Shown here in pieces: positions 7,351 to 16,169 of a DNA stretch of 38,138 bases. The stretch lies in contig SVGT01000019.1 in assembly GCA_015056175.1 (NCBI GenBank), forward strand, positions 1 to 38,138, in the 5' to 3' direction. The position numbers were made by a program, and so were the translations under genes. Under the pieces are notes generated by a model. The model did no database searches. It worked only from the letters and a program-made list of their open reading frames with translations, and was not told the origin of the DNA. The DNA comes from Clostridiales bacterium. Its GTDB lineage: Bacteria; Bacillota; Clostridia; Christensenellales; Aristaeellaceae. How positions within the stretch are numbered: the stretch's first letter is position 1; each line of letters opens with the position of its first letter.

Positions 7351-8472
7351 TTAGCGATTCAGGATGGTTTCTTCGGTGTCCTTATCGAAGAAGTGCAGAC
7401 GAGCGGTATCCAGAGCAACCTTCACCTTGTCGCCAGCGCGGGTAGCGGTGCGAGGATCAACGCGAGCGATGACGTTTTCTTCCTTGCCGGAGGTGGTGAA
7501 GTACAGATAGGTTTCGGAGCCCATCAATTCGGTAACTTCAACATGCACATCCATAGCGGCGTCGGCATGAGCGGCCACGAATTCGGGATCGTCGTCGATA
7601 TTTTCGGGACGGATACCCATGGTGACTTCCTTGCCGATGTAGCTTTCGTCAACCAGCTTGGCAACCTTTTCGGCGGGAACAACGATCTTGTTGTCGCCGA
7701 ACACGGCCACGACCTTGCCATCTTCCTTCTCCAGCTTGACGTCGAAGAAGTTCATCTGGGGAGAGCCGATGAAGCCGGCAACGAACTTGTTGTTGGGATA
7801 GTCGTAGTTGTTCTGGGGGGTATCAACCTGCTGGATGAAACCGTCCTTCATGATAACGATACGGGAACCCATGGTCATAGCTTCGGTCTGGTCATGGGTA
7901 ACGTAGATGAAGGTGGTCTGCAGACGCTGATGCAGCTTGGTGATTTCGGTACGCATGGCAACACGCAGCTTGGCGTCCAGGTTGGACAGAGGTTCGTCCA
8001 TCAGGAAGACCTTGGGTTCACGCACGATGGCGCGGCCCAGAGCAACGCGCTGACGCTGACCGCCGGACAGAGCCTTGGGCTTACGGTTGAGCAGGTAGCC
8101 GATGTCCAGGATACGGGCGGCTTCTTCCACGCGGCGCTTGATTTCATCCTTGGGAGTCTTGCGCAGCTTCAGACCGAAGGCCATGTTATCATACACGGTC
8201 ATGTGGGGATACAGAGCGTAGTTCTGGAACACCATGGCGATGTCGCGATCCTTGGGAGCGACGTCGTTGACCAGCTTGTCGCCGATGTAGAGTTCACCGT
8301 CGGAAATTTCTTCCAGACCGGCAACCATGCGCAGGGTGGTGGACTTACCGCAGCCGGAAGGACCGACCAGAACGATAAATTCCTTGTCCTGAATATCCAG
8401 AGTGAAATCGCTGACGGCAGTCACGCCACCGGCATAAACCTTGTAGATGTGCTGAAGAGATACGCTGGACAT
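7351..8472 (-). CDS. Sugar ABC transporter ATP-binding protein (MsmX/UgpC type)
   Basis: 373 aa from the ATG at 8472, which has AAGGAGG upstream; a longer frame to 8520 lacks a ribosome binding site. It has Walker [10 protein letters not shown] (37-45), Q-loop Gln83, signature LSGGQ (135-139), Walker B VFLMDE, a D-loop, and a C-terminal TOBE/regulatory region (about 240-373), as in MsmK, MalK and UgpC. It energises CUT1 importers for oligosaccharides at the inner face of the membrane. No binding protein or permease is encoded nearby, and it is monocistronic with its own terminator. This suggests a shared ATPase serving several importers, like MsmX in Bacillus. Codon choice is strongly biased, consistent with high expression. 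Confidence 0.94.
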   Translation of the reverse strand: MSSVSLQHIYKVYAGGVTAVSDFTLDIQDKEFIVLVGPSGCGKSTTLRMVAGLEEISDGELYIGDKLVNDVAPKDRDIAMVFQNYALYPHMTVYDNMAFGLKLRKTPKDEIKRRVEEAARILDIGYLLNRKPKALSGGQRQRVALGRAIVREPKVFLMDEPLSNLDAKLRVAMRTEITKLHQRLQTTFIYVTHDQTEAMTMGSRIVIMKDGFIQQVDTPQNNYDYPNNKFVAGFIGSPQMNFFDVKLEKEDGKVVAVFGDNKIVVPAEKVAKLVDESYIGKEVTMGIRPENIDDDPEFVAAHADAAMDVHVEVTELMGSETYLYFTTSGKEENVIARVDPRTATRAGDKVKVALDTARLHFFDKDTEETILNR

Positions 8473-8647
8473 TGAGATATCCTCCTTAATCTTTAGAAGC
8501 TGACGGATTACACGCGTCAACTAAGTTGTCTATATTATACCTTTTTTTGCCCAAATTGCATAGCGCAAAAGTGTACAAATATTCCATGCCGCATTTGTGC
8601 ACCTTGTGTTCAAGTTGGTGTTTTTTTGACCATTTCGTCCAATTCGC

Positions 8648-8677
8648 TTGACTTGTCAACCAATTCTGCCTCATAAT
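8648..8677 (+). promoter_or_regulatory. Sigma-A-like promoter of the sirtuin gene
   Basis: TTGACT (8648-8653), 18-nt spacer, CATAAT (8672-8677), 34 nt before the start codon. The -35 region is part of a small palindrome, TTGACTTGTCAA. Confidence 0.5.
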
Positions 8678-8711
8678 AACTGCACAAAACGTTTTTGGGG
8701 AGGGACAAGAA

Positions 8712-9446
8712 ATGCACAATCAGATCGGTCTGCTTGATACATGGCTCAGGGAAAGCAAAAGCTGCGTTTTCTTTGGCGGCGCCGGCGTATCCTGCGAAAG
8801 CGGCATTCCGGATTTCCGCAGCACGGACGGTTTGTACCGCACCAAGTGGAAGGAAAACCCGGAAACCATCCTGAGCGCCACGTATTTCTGGCACAAACAG
8901 GAGCGCTTTTTTGAATTCTACCGGGAAAAGCTGCTTTACCCCAACGCCAGACCCAATCCCGCGCATCTCGCCCTGGCCCGCATGGAGGAAATGGGTCTCC
9001 TTTCCGCCGTCATTACCCAGAACATCGACGGCCTCCATCAGGCGGCGGGCAGCAAAAACGTGATTGAGCTGCACGGCAGCACGCTGCGCAACCGCTGCAC
9101 CCATTGCGGCACATTTTACTCCCTTGATGATGTGATGCACATGCCCCTTGTACCCATGTGCCATTGCGGGCATGTGATCAAGCCCGAGGTCACCTTGTAC
9201 GAGGAGGCGCTGCCGGAAGATGCCCTGGAAGCTGCTTCCTATTTTATTGACCGGGCGGATATGATGCTGATCGGCGGCACCAGCCTGTCCGTCTATCCTG
9301 CGGCAGGCTTTGCCAGATCCTTCAGGGGGCGCATCGTGATCATCAACAAATCGCCCACGCCCATGGACAAGGCGGCCGATCTTGTGATCCCCCACCCCAT
9401 CGGCCAGGCGCTGGGCTTGTGGCAGGATCTGTACGGACGCGCATAA
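8712..9446 (+). CDS. cobB: NAD-dependent protein deacylase, SIR2 family
   Basis: 244 aa, a full-length bacterial sirtuin. NAD-binding motifs are GAGVSCESGIPDFRS (about 23-37) and TQNID (102-106). The catalytic His is His121 in ELHG. The zinc ribbon uses Cys129, Cys132, Cys150 and Cys152. GGTSLSVYPA closes the Rossmann fold. The usual RPxVVxFGE segment reads KPEVTLYEE, a mild deviation at the substrate pocket. It removes acyl groups from lysines, making nicotinamide and O-acyl-ADP-ribose, and acts in the cytoplasm. The ribosome binding site is GGGGAGGG 7 nt upstream. It is monocistronic and converges with the GH130 gene across 29 nt with no clear terminator. Confidence 0.95.
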   Translation: MHNQIGLLDTWLRESKSCVFFGGAGVSCESGIPDFRSTDGLYRTKWKENPETILSATYFWHKQERFFEFYREKLLYPNARPNPAHLALARMEEMGLLSAVITQNIDGLHQAAGSKNVIELHGSTLRNRCTHCGTFYSLDDVMHMPLVPMCHCGHVIKPEVTLYEEALPEDALEAASYFIDRADMMLIGGTSLSVYPAAGFARSFRGRIVIINKSPTPMDKAADLVIPHPIGQALGLWQDLYGRA

Positions 9447-9475
9447 ACCGGGCGCGGGCGATCTGTCAATTCATT

Positions 9476-10471
9476 TTACACGGGATCCGCTTCGGGGCGG
9501 AAGGGATGGTTCTTCATGTGGTTCATCAGTTCGTCCACGGTGGTGAAGGCAAGGCCGGTCACGGTATCGGCAGCGCCGTAGTAGATGGCGATGCGGCCGG
9601 TCTCGCTGTCGCACAACGCGGCGCAGGGGAAGGTCACGCCGGGCACGTCGCCGGCCAGTTCGTAGATCTCTTCCGGACCCATGATGTACCAGCCGCTGCG
9701 TTCCTTCACCTTCCAGGGCTCGTCCTTGTCAAGGAGCGCCACGCCCATGCGGTACACAAAACCGTTGCAGGTGTTGATAACGCCGTGGTAGATCAGCAGC
9801 CAGCCCTCGTCCGTTTCAATGGGGCAGGGACCGGGGCCGACCTTCTTGCTCTGCCAGGCGCCGGCAGCGCCGAACACATAGCGGTGCTTGCCCCAATAGG
9901 TCAGATCCTTGCTGCGGGAGCAGAAGATATCGCCAAAGGGGGTATGGCCGGTATCGGAGGGACGGGAGAGCATCATGTACTCGCCGTTAATCTTGCGGGG
10001 GAACAAAACGCCGTTGCGGTTGTAGGGCAGGAAAATGTTTTCCATCTGGTGGAAGGTTTCAAAATCCTCCGTCCAGCCGATGCCGATGGTGGGGCCGTGG
10101 TAGCCGTTGCACCAGGTGATGTAGTACTTGCCGTCCAGGTAGCACACGCGGGGATCATAGCGGTACTCGCGGCGGGTGATCTCGGGATCGCCTTCAAACT
10201 TGATGGGCTCGGTGGAGATATCCCAGTTGATACCGTCCTTGGAGAAGCCCACGTAGATGTTCATGTAGATGTTCTTGTCGTCGCAGCGGAAGACGCCGGC
10301 AAAGCCGTCCTTGAAGGGCACCACGGCGCTGTTGAAAATGGAGTTGGCAATGGGCGTGTGGTGACGGCCGATGATGGGGTTATTGCTGTAACGCCATACC
10401 GGATCCTGACAACCTTCGGGCTTATCCTGCCACGGAATATTGGGCAGCGCGGGGCCGATGAGCTTGCTCAT
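9476..10471 (-). CDS. GH130 beta-mannoside phosphorylase
   Basis: 331 aa from the ATG at 10471, which has AAGGAGG 9 nt upstream. It shows the five-bladed beta-propeller repeats of glycoside hydrolase family 130: [18 protein letters not shown] at the start, YDPRV with the conserved Asp general acid near residue 110, then [15 protein letters not shown] and [10 protein letters not shown]130 enzymes use inorganic phosphate to split beta-mannosides, giving mannose 1-phosphate. The length is closer to the mannooligosaccharide-phosphorylase subgroup than to the longer mannosylglucose enzymes, but the subgroup needs alignment. There is no signal peptide, so it would act on imported oligosaccharides. 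It has its own promoter and no partner genes beside it. Confidence 0.9.
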   Translation of the reverse strand: MSKLIGPALPNIPWQDKPEGCQDPVWRYSNNPIIGRHHTPIANSIFNSAVVPFKDGFAGVFRCDDKNIYMNIYVGFSKDGINWDISTEPIKFEGDPEITRREYRYDPRVCYLDGKYYITWCNGYHGPTIGIGWTEDFETFHQMENIFLPYNRNGVLFPRKINGEYMMLSRPSDTGHTPFGDIFCSRSKDLTYWGKHRYVFGAAGAWQSKKVGPGPCPIETDEGWLLIYHGVINTCNGFVYRMGVALLDKDEPWKVKERSGWYIMGPEEIYELAGDVPGVTFPCAALCDSETGRIAIYYGAADTVTGLAFTTVDELMNHMKNHPFRPEADPV

Positions 10472-10514
10472 AGGGGTAGCCTCCTTATGTTCTGTTGATT
10501 TTTTTGCTGTATCC

Positions 10515-10543
10515 ATTGTACTCCATTTTTCCCGCAAAAGCAA
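10515..10543 (-). promoter_or_regulatory. Sigma-A-like promoter of the GH130 gene
   Basis: Minus strand TTGCTT (10538-10543), 17 nt, TACAAT (10515-10520), about 44 nt before the start. It is divergent from and adjacent to the promoter at 10548-10576. Confidence 0.5.
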
Positions 10544-10547
10544 TACG

Positions 10548-10576
10548 TTGACTTTTTACATTTATTCTGCTATAAA
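10548..10576 (+). promoter_or_regulatory. Sigma-A-like promoter of the VanY-like gene
   Basis: TTGACT (10548-10553), 17-nt spacer, TATAAA (10571-10576). The start codon is 74 nt downstream, preceded by GGAAGG. Confidence 0.6.
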
Positions 10577-10650
10577 TATAGAGGATATGTGAAACTTTCA
10601 GGCGAATATACCCTTGTGCGAAATATGCGCATTATGGAAGGTGAAAGAAT

Positions 10651-11787
10651 ATGGCTAAGAAGCAAAAGACCGATGCTTACAAAAAGCTGATCCGCGCCAC
10701 GGTGCTGCTGTTTGTGGCGCTTGTTGTGCTGTGCGCGGGTTATGTGATGGCGGGCAGACTGCAGGATACCGAAATGGAACGCCTCAAGAACGAAGCCACA
10801 CAGAAAAACATCCAGCTCACCGAGCAGTATAACGAGGCTGTGAAGGAATACAACGCCTCCCAGCAAAAGGGCGAAAGCCCTCAGTGGCCCGCCCCCAAGG
10901 CAGAGGGCTGGGACGTGGTGGACGTCAGCCTCTTCCCCCTTTCCTCCATCCGCGAAGTGAGCGTCAGCCGCACCCAGCTGATCTCTGCCGGCATGATGCT
11001 CATCAACCGCTGGCATGAGCTGCCCGGCGATTTCCCGGAAGCGGAAGTGGTATCCGTTTCCTCCGTGGATAAGGAGATCCCCGTTTCCGGCTACAGCGTA
11101 AAGCTCTTCCCCAGCGCCATCACCGCGCTGCAGGAGATGCTCGCAGCCGCCAAGGCGGAGGGGCTTGAAAACTTCGTCATCAACGAAGGCTACCGCGATA
11201 TGGCTACCCAGACGGGCTATTATCAGAAGCAGGCCGAAAAGTATCAGGACAGCTACTCCGGCGAGGCGCTCATCGAAGTGGTGCGCACCCGCGGCGGCGT
11301 CAACTACCCCGGCACCAGCGAATATCAGAGCGGCCTTGCCTTCAGCATCTACCGCTGGAAGAGCGGCGACGCCGAATTCAACGATCCCGCCTTCCACGAA
11401 ACCGAGCACAGCGACTGGCTGCTTGCCAACGGCTGGAAGTACGGCATCATCCACCGCTTCCCCGTGGCCGGCTACCCCAACGAAACGGCGCAGGACAAGT
11501 CCTTCAAGACCGGCGAAAGCAAGAAGATGGACATCTACCGCTATGTGGGCAAGCCCAACGCCGCCGTCATGCATACCCTGAACCTGTGCATGGAAGAATA
11601 CGTGGAGTACCTAATGGAGCATCCCCATCTGGCCGTGTATGAAAACGGCGTCCTCAAGTATGAGATCCTCCGCGTGGAGGGCGGCAATACCGCAGAGGAC
11701 GTAACGGTGCAGATCTCCAATACGGCGCTCAACGCCATCATCTCCACCGACAACATGGGCGGCATCATCATCGGCATGATCTACTGA
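10651..11787 (+). CDS. Membrane-anchored VanY-like protein, predicted catalytically dead
   Basis: 378 aa. One N-terminal membrane helix (about 13-34) and a short coiled coil (about 38-70) precede an extracytoplasmic domain (about 145-300) resembling peptidase M15B/VanY D,D-carboxypeptidases: EGYRDMATQTGYY, SEYQSGLAFSI, WLLANGWKYGIIHRFP and YRYVG. The zinc ligands are missing. The normal SxHxxGxAxD motif has Tyr225 for His and Ser232 for Asp, and the usual E-x-W-H before RYVG reads MDI (293-295). The fold seems kept but hydrolysis of D-Ala-D-Ala is unlikely, so it may be a binding or scaffold protein. About 75 further residues (about 304-378) follow the domain and are not recognised. It is monocistronic, with a run of hairpins after its stop. 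Confidence 0.8.
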   Translation: MAKKQKTDAYKKLIRATVLLFVALVVLCAGYVMAGRLQDTEMERLKNEATQKNIQLTEQYNEAVKEYNASQQKGESPQWPAPKAEGWDVVDVSLFPLSSIREVSVSRTQLISAGMMLINRWHELPGDFPEAEVVSVSSVDKEIPVSGYSVKLFPSAITALQEMLAAAKAEGLENFVINEGYRDMATQTGYYQKQAEKYQDSYSGEALIEVVRTRGGVNYPGTSEYQSGLAFSIYRWKSGDAEFNDPAFHETEHSDWLLANGWKYGIIHRFPVAGYPNETAQDKSFKTGESKKMDIYRYVGKPNAAVMHTLNLCMEEYVEYLMEHPHLAVYENGVLKYEILRVEGGNTAEDVTVQISNTALNAIISTDNMGGIIIGMIY

Positions 11788-11788
11788 T

Positions 11789-12024
11789 CGGTATCGACAC
11801 GTCGATACCGGAAGACAAAATGAACAAATTCATTTTGTCTATTCTGCAGATTTTCCTGTGACCTTTGGTCACGGCCGGAAAATCTGATAGGAATGAAATT
11901 TTCATCCGGCGGGACAAGCTCGCCTTCTGAAAATTTCTCCTCGCGGCGTACATGCCGCCGCTGCGGATTCCCTGTTTTCTGTTCAAATCCATGCTTCTTG
12001 CAGCATAAATGTTTCCGATGCTCT
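11789..12024 (+). repeat. Run of five consecutive hairpins in a gene-free stretch
   Basis: The 303 nt between the VanY-like stop and the cyclophilin start are mostly inverted repeats. H1 (11789-11810): 10-bp stem CGGTATCGAC, 2-nt loop. H2 (11813-11840): 12-bp stem AGACAAAATGAA, loop CAAA. H3 (11847-11886): 10-bp stem CAGATTTTCC enclosing a second 6-bp stem GTGACC/GGTCAC. H4 (11895-11937): 10-bp stem GAAATTTTCA with an inner GGCG/CGCC. H5 (11943-11958): 5-bp stem GCGGC. The stems differ in sequence, so this is not one repeated unit. They could fold as a structured 3' UTR, a small RNA or a repeat-derived element. No known riboswitch pattern is recognised, and the final terminator is listed separately. 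Confidence 0.6.
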
Positions 12025-12025
12025 C

Positions 12026-12055
12026 AGGACGTGCCGCAAAAGCACGTCCTTTTTT
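12026..12055 (+). terminator. Rho-independent terminator closing the hairpin run
   Basis: Stem AGGACGTGC (12026-12034) with GCACGTCCT (12042-12050), 7-nt loop, then a six-T run. It would end any transcript passing through the hairpin run, 35 nt before the cyclophilin start. Confidence 0.8.
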
Positions 12056-12090
12056 CTCAAAAATGCGATCATTTACGGAGGAACATGACC

Positions 12091-12615
12091 ATGTCTGAAA
12101 TCAACCATCCCACTTTTACCATTACCCTGGAAAACGGCGGCGTGATGACGGGCGAGCTTTATCCCGAGCATGCGCCCCAGTCCGTTGGCAACTTTATCTC
12201 CCTGGCCAACAAGGGCTTCTATGACGGCCTCACCTTCCACCGCGTGATTCCGGGCTTCATGATCCAGGGCGGCTGCCCGAGTGGCACCGGCATGGGCGGC
12301 CCCGGCTACCAGATCAAGGGCGAATTTAACCAGAACGGCCACCATAACCCCCTCAAGCATACCTACGGCGTTTTGTCCATGGCCCGCTCCATGATGCCCA
12401 ATTCCGCCGGCAGCCAGTTCTTCATCATGGTCAGCACCTCTCCCCATCTGGACGGCGCCTACGCCGCCTTTGGCAAGGTGCTTACCGGCATGGAGCATGC
12501 CGACAAGGTGGTTTCCGTCAAGCGCGACTGGAACGACAAGCCCCTGGAGCCCCAGAAGATCAAGGAGATCCGCGTGGATGCGAAGGGCCTGGAATACCCC
12601 TTCACGAAGTATTGA
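12091..12615 (+). CDS. Cyclophilin-type peptidyl-prolyl cis-trans isomerase
   Basis: 174 aa. The ATG at 12091 is preferred because GGAGG (12077-12081) is 9 nt away; the in-frame ATG at 12085 is only 3 nt from it. Cyclophilin signatures are complete: [13 protein letters not shown] with the catalytic Arg, SAGSQFFIM, and [11 protein letters not shown]. It catalyses proline isomerisation during folding. No signal peptide is present, so it is cytoplasmic (PpiB-like). The zapA gene begins one nt after its stop, so the two are translationally linked. Confidence 0.95.
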   Translation: MSEINHPTFTITLENGGVMTGELYPEHAPQSVGNFISLANKGFYDGLTFHRVIPGFMIQGGCPSGTGMGGPGYQIKGEFNQNGHHNPLKHTYGVLSMARSMMPNSAGSQFFIMVSTSPHLDGAYAAFGKVLTGMEHADKVVSVKRDWNDKPLEPQKIKEIRVDAKGLEYPFTKY

Positions 12616-12616
12616 T

Positions 12617-12904
12617 ATGAAGCTTGCAAATGACCGTGTGTACACCCTGCGCATCGCAGGGAAGGATTATACCATCCGCAGCGCGGACGATCAGGACCAC
12701 GTGCGCCGCATGGCGCTCTACGCGGATCGGAAGATCACCGAGACCCAGCGCAGCGGCTTTGTGAACCGCGAGGATGCAGCCGTCATCGCAGCGCTGACGC
12801 TGGCGGATGAGCTGTTTACCGCCCAGGACGATAATACCCGTCTCAGGCGCGAACTGTGGCAGCTGAAAAACAGCCTGGCGGAATCAAAAACATCCGAAAC
12901 ATAA
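12617..12904 (+). CDS. zapA: Cell division protein ZapA-like
   Basis: 95 aa. The N-terminal half has the ZapA pattern (YTLRIAGKDYTIRSADDQDHVRRMA, given here in outline only), followed by DAAVIAALTLADEL and a C-terminal coiled coil (about 65-90). ZapA cross-links FtsZ filaments at the Z-ring. The start codon follows the cyclophilin stop by one nt and has only a weak GAAG site, which suggests translational coupling. In Firmicutes zapA commonly lies just before mutS2, as it does here with a terminator between. Confidence 0.82.
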   Translation: MKLANDRVYTLRIAGKDYTIRSADDQDHVRRMALYADRKITETQRSGFVNREDAAVIAALTLADELFTAQDDNTRLRRELWQLKNSLAESKTSET

Positions 12905-12982
12905 CATGGGCAAATTTGCCTGCACATTCACGCGCCTGCCGCAAAAAGCGGCTTTGTTGGGCTGTGCCCCGCGGCGCGATCC

Positions 12983-13023
12983 GGAGGGGTATTGCAGCTT
13001 TTTGTTGCGTCCCCTCCTTTTTT
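12983..13023 (+). terminator. Rho-independent terminator after zapA
   Basis: GGAGGGG (12983-12989) pairs with CCCCTCC (13011-13017) across a loop with a weaker inner stem, then six T residues follow. A smaller CCGC-A5-GCGG hairpin lies 30 nt upstream. Confidence 0.78.
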
Positions 13024-13064
13024 GATCCGGCTGTAAACTTTTTATAAACCCTTTTGCGCGCTTC

Positions 13065-13093
13065 TTGCGCTTTTCCCCTTCTTTGCTTACACT
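13065..13093 (+). promoter_or_regulatory. Possible promoter of mutS2
   Basis: TTGCGC (13065-13070), 17-nt spacer, TACACT (13088-13093). The match is moderate; the start codon is 23 nt downstream. Confidence 0.35.
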
Positions 13094-13116
13094 TGATTTG
13101 GCAGGAGGTCTCTTTT

Positions 13117-15465
13117 ATGAACGAACGTGCACTTCGTGTGCTGGAATTTACCAAGATCCGCGAGCAACTGTGCTCCTATGCCCAGAGCGGCGCAGGCGGC
13201 GCGCTTTGCCTTGCGCTTACACCGCTTGAAGCCCTTTCCGATGTGGAAACGGCGCTGAGCGAAACCGAGGAAGCGGTGGTCATCCTCACCTATCAGGGCG
13301 GCAACCCCATGCACGCCTTTGAAAATGTGGACGAATATCTGCAATTGGCTAAAAAGGGCTCCACCCTTTCCCCCAAGGCGCTGCTGATGGTAGCGGATAA
13401 TCTGCACGCCGCAAGGAGCGTGAGAAGCGCGCTGGTCACCGAGCGGGAAAATACCCCCCTCATCACCGCCCGCGCCTCCCTTCTGCAGCCCCTGCGCTCG
13501 GTGGAGCAGGATATTACCGACGCCATCATCTCCGAGGAGGAGATCTCCGATCATGCCTCCCCCGCCCTCATGGACATCCGCCGCCACATCCGTCAGGCCA
13601 ACGACCGCGTCCGTGAAAAGCTCAATTCCATGGCTCACGGCAGCGCTTTTTCCAAGTACCTGATGGAGCCCATCGTCACCGTGCGCAACGGCCGCTACGT
13701 GTTGCCCGTCAAGGCCGAGCACCGCGGAAGCGTGCCCGGCCTTGTACACGACCAGAGCTCCTCCGGCGCCACGCTCTTTATCGAGCCCCTTGCCGTTGTG
13801 GAGCTTGGCAACGAGCTCAAGGAATGGCGCATCAAGGAGCAGGCGGAGATCGAGCGCATCCTCTCTGCCCTCTCTGCCCAGGTGGGCGATTATGCCGATC
13901 TGATCTCCCGCAACAGCGAGATTCTCTCCGTGCTGGATTTCATCTTTGCCAAGGGCATGCTGGCCCGGGAAACGGAAAGCATCCTCCCCAAGGTGAACGA
14001 TCAGGGCCGCATCCGTCTGGTGCGCGCCCGCCATCCCCTGATCGACCGGGACAAGGTGGTGCCCTCCACCATCTGGCTGGGCGACAGCTTTACCACCCTT
14101 GTGATCACCGGCCCCAATACCGGCGGCAAGACCGTCACGCTCAAAACCATCGGGCTGATGACGCTGATGGCGCAGAGCGGTCTGCACATTCCCTGCGCGC
14201 TGGGCACGGAGGTCAGCACCTTTGAAGAAGTCTATGCCGATATCGGCGACGAGCAGAGCATCGAGCAGAGCCTTTCCACATTCTCCTCCCACATGACCAA
14301 CATCGTGTCCATTATGGAGAACGTGACGCCCCGGGATCTGGTGCTCTTTGACGAGCTGGGCGCCGGCACCGATCCCACCGAGGGCGCAGCCCTTGCCCAG
14401 ACCATTTTGTCCGCGCTGTGCAAGATCCACGTTCGCACCGCCGCCACCACCCATTACAGCGAGCTGAAGGCCTACGCCCTGACCACCCCCGGGGTGGAAA
14501 ACGCCTCCGTGGAGTTTGACGTAAGCACCCTCCGCCCCACCTACCGCTTGTCCATCGGCGTGCCCGGCAAGTCCAACGCCTTTGAAATTTCCCGCAGGCT
14601 GGGGCTTCCCGATTATCTCATCGAAAACGCAAAGCAGCTGCTTTCCCACGATGAAGTCCGCTTTGAGGACGTGATCGCCAACGCCGAATATCACCGTCAG
14701 GTGGCGGAAAAGGAACGAGCACTGGCCGAGGAAGCCCGTCAGGAAACGGTGCGCCTGCGCAGCGAAGCGGAAAAGCTGTACCGAGATATGGAGGACAAGC
14801 GTCTGAATGCCGAGCGCAAGGCCAAGGAGGACGCCCGCCGCATTCTGGAAAAGGCCCGCCGCGAAAGCGAGCAGGTGCTTAACGAGCTGAAAAAGATCAA
14901 GAAAAACGCCCAGTCCGGCGACGCCAACGCCCTGCGCAAGCGTCTGGAAAATTCTCTGGACGAAATGGCGGAGGGCCTGCGTCCTTCCCAGAACATGGAT
15001 GAAGCGCCTAAGACGGTAAAGCCCGGCGATGAAGTGGAGATCACCCATCTTGGCGTCAAGGCCACCGTCCTTACCGCGCCGGACAGCAAGGGCGAAGTGC
15101 AGCTGCAGGCCGGCATCATGAAGACCAAGGCCAATATCGCCCAATTGCGCCTGCTCAAGGAGCAGCCCAAGGAAAAGAAAAAATCTCACGTCACCGCCAA
15201 TACCAACGCCATGACCCGGCGCATTTCCCTGTCCTGCGACGTACGCGGCATGAACCTGGAGGAAGCGCTGGTGGAGGTGGAGAGATATCTGGATGAAGCC
15301 GTCATGAGCGGCCTGCACGAAGTGACCATCGTCCACGGCAAGGGAGCGGGCATTCTGCGCAGCGGCATCCATCAGGACCTCCGTCACTACCGCCATGTGG
15401 ATTCCTGGCGCCTTGGCGTATACGGCGAGGGCGAGGACGGCGTGACGGTGGTCACCCTCAAATAA
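13117..15465 (+). CDS. mutS2: Endonuclease/ribosome-rescue ATPase MutS2
   Basis: 782 aa, normal length. The start has AGGAGG 8 nt upstream. The order is an N-terminal core and lever region, an ABC-type ATPase with Walker A GPNTGGKT (about 332-339) and Walker B region DELGAGTD (about 411-418), a long Lys/Glu-rich coiled coil (about 510-640), a KOW-like segment (about 645-690), and a C-terminal Smr domain (about 704-782) with the DVRGM and HGKGAGILR motifs. It lacks the mismatch-recognition domain of MutS1. Family members suppress recombination and, in Bacillus, split collided ribosomes. A two-component system follows nine nt after the stop, so they may share a transcript. Confidence 0.97.
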   Translation: MNERALRVLEFTKIREQLCSYAQSGAGGALCLALTPLEALSDVETALSETEEAVVILTYQGGNPMHAFENVDEYLQLAKKGSTLSPKALLMVADNLHAARSVRSALVTERENTPLITARASLLQPLRSVEQDITDAIISEEEISDHASPALMDIRRHIRQANDRVREKLNSMAHGSAFSKYLMEPIVTVRNGRYVLPVKAEHRGSVPGLVHDQSSSGATLFIEPLAVVELGNELKEWRIKEQAEIERILSALSAQVGDYADLISRNSEILSVLDFIFAKGMLARETESILPKVNDQGRIRLVRARHPLIDRDKVVPSTIWLGDSFTTLVITGPNTGGKTVTLKTIGLMTLMAQSGLHIPCALGTEVSTFEEVYADIGDEQSIEQSLSTFSSHMTNIVSIMENVTPRDLVLFDELGAGTDPTEGAALAQTILSALCKIHVRTAATTHYSELKAYALTTPGVENASVEFDVSTLRPTYRLSIGVPGKSNAFEISRRLGLPDYLIENAKQLLSHDEVRFEDVIANAEYHRQVAEKERALAEEARQETVRLRSEAEKLYRDMEDKRLNAERKAKEDARRILEKARRESEQVLNELKKIKKNAQSGDANALRKRLENSLDEMAEGLRPSQNMDEAPKTVKPGDEVEITHLGVKATVLTAPDSKGEVQLQAGIMKTKANIAQLRLLKEQPKEKKKSHVTANTNAMTRRISLSCDVRGMNLEEALVEVERYLDEAVMSGLHEVTIVHGKGAGILRSGIHQDLRHYRHVDSWRLGVYGEGEDGVTVVTLK

Positions 15466-15474
15466 GGAGCAGCT

Positions 15475-16164
15475 ATGAAAGACAAAACCCTCATCATGGT
15501 GGTGGACGATGATCCCAACATCGCCCAGCTTGTAAAACTGTATCTGGAAAAAGAAGGCTACGCCGTCAAGACCTGCGCCCGCGGCGATGACGCGGTGAAC
15601 GAATTCCACAAGGACGGCGCAGACCTGATTTTGCTTGACGTGATGCTCCCCGGCATTGACGGCTGGGAAGTGTGCCGGCAGATCCGCCGCACCAGCAAGA
15701 CCCCCATCATCATGCTCACCGCCAAGGACGATACCTTTGACAAGGTGCTGGGGCTGGAACTGGGCGCGGACGATTATGTGACCAAGCCCTTTGAAAACAA
15801 GGAGCTGGTGGCGCGTGTCAAGGCCGTTTTGCGCCGCAGCGTGCCGGATATGCCGGAGGATACCACCCTCCGTTTCCCTGAGCTTTCCATCTCCATCGAG
15901 CAATACGAAGTGATCTACCGGGGCAGCGTCATCGACATGCCGCCCAAGGAACTGGAGGTACTCCACTTCCTGGCTTCCCACAAAAACCGGGTATTCACCC
16001 GGGAGCAACTGCTTGAGCAGGTGTGGGGCTTTGATTTCTTCGGCGACAGTCGCACGGTGGACGTGCACATCAAGCGTCTGCGCGAAAAGCTGACGGACAG
16101 CGAGCAATACGGCTGGCAGATCCGCACGGTATGGGGCGTGGGCTATAAATTCGAGGTGAAATAA
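15475..16164 (+). CDS. OmpR/PhoB-family response regulator
   Basis: 229 aa. The receiver domain (about 5-118) has the acidic pair Asp11/Asp12, phospho-acceptor Asp55 in LLDVMLPG, Thr82 and Lys104. The C-terminal winged helix (about 130-227) contains PPKELEVLHFLA and RTVDVHIKRLREKL. It binds DNA as a dimer after phosphorylation by its partner kinase, whose gene starts five nt downstream. The ribosome binding site is AAGGAG 6 nt before the ATG. Target genes are not visible. Confidence 0.95.
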   Translation: MKDKTLIMVVDDDPNIAQLVKLYLEKEGYAVKTCARGDDAVNEFHKDGADLILLDVMLPGIDGWEVCRQIRRTSKTPIIMLTAKDDTFDKVLGLELGADDYVTKPFENKELVARVKAVLRRSVPDMPEDTTLRFPELSISIEQYEVIYRGSVIDMPPKELEVLHFLASHKNRVFTREQLLEQVWGFDFFGDSRTVDVHIKRLREKLTDSEQYGWQIRTVWGVGYKFEVK

Positions 16165-16169
16165 ACCGT

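Noticed and set aside
11789-12055. CRISPR array or REP-type repeat array
   Set aside because: The hairpins differ in sequence from one another, so there is no repeated unit and no spacers.
13087-16107. Minus-strand open frame of 1006 aa
   Set aside because: It is a mirror of mutS2 and the response regulator caused by codon bias; the product is His/Gly/Ala-rich and has no motif or ribosome binding site.
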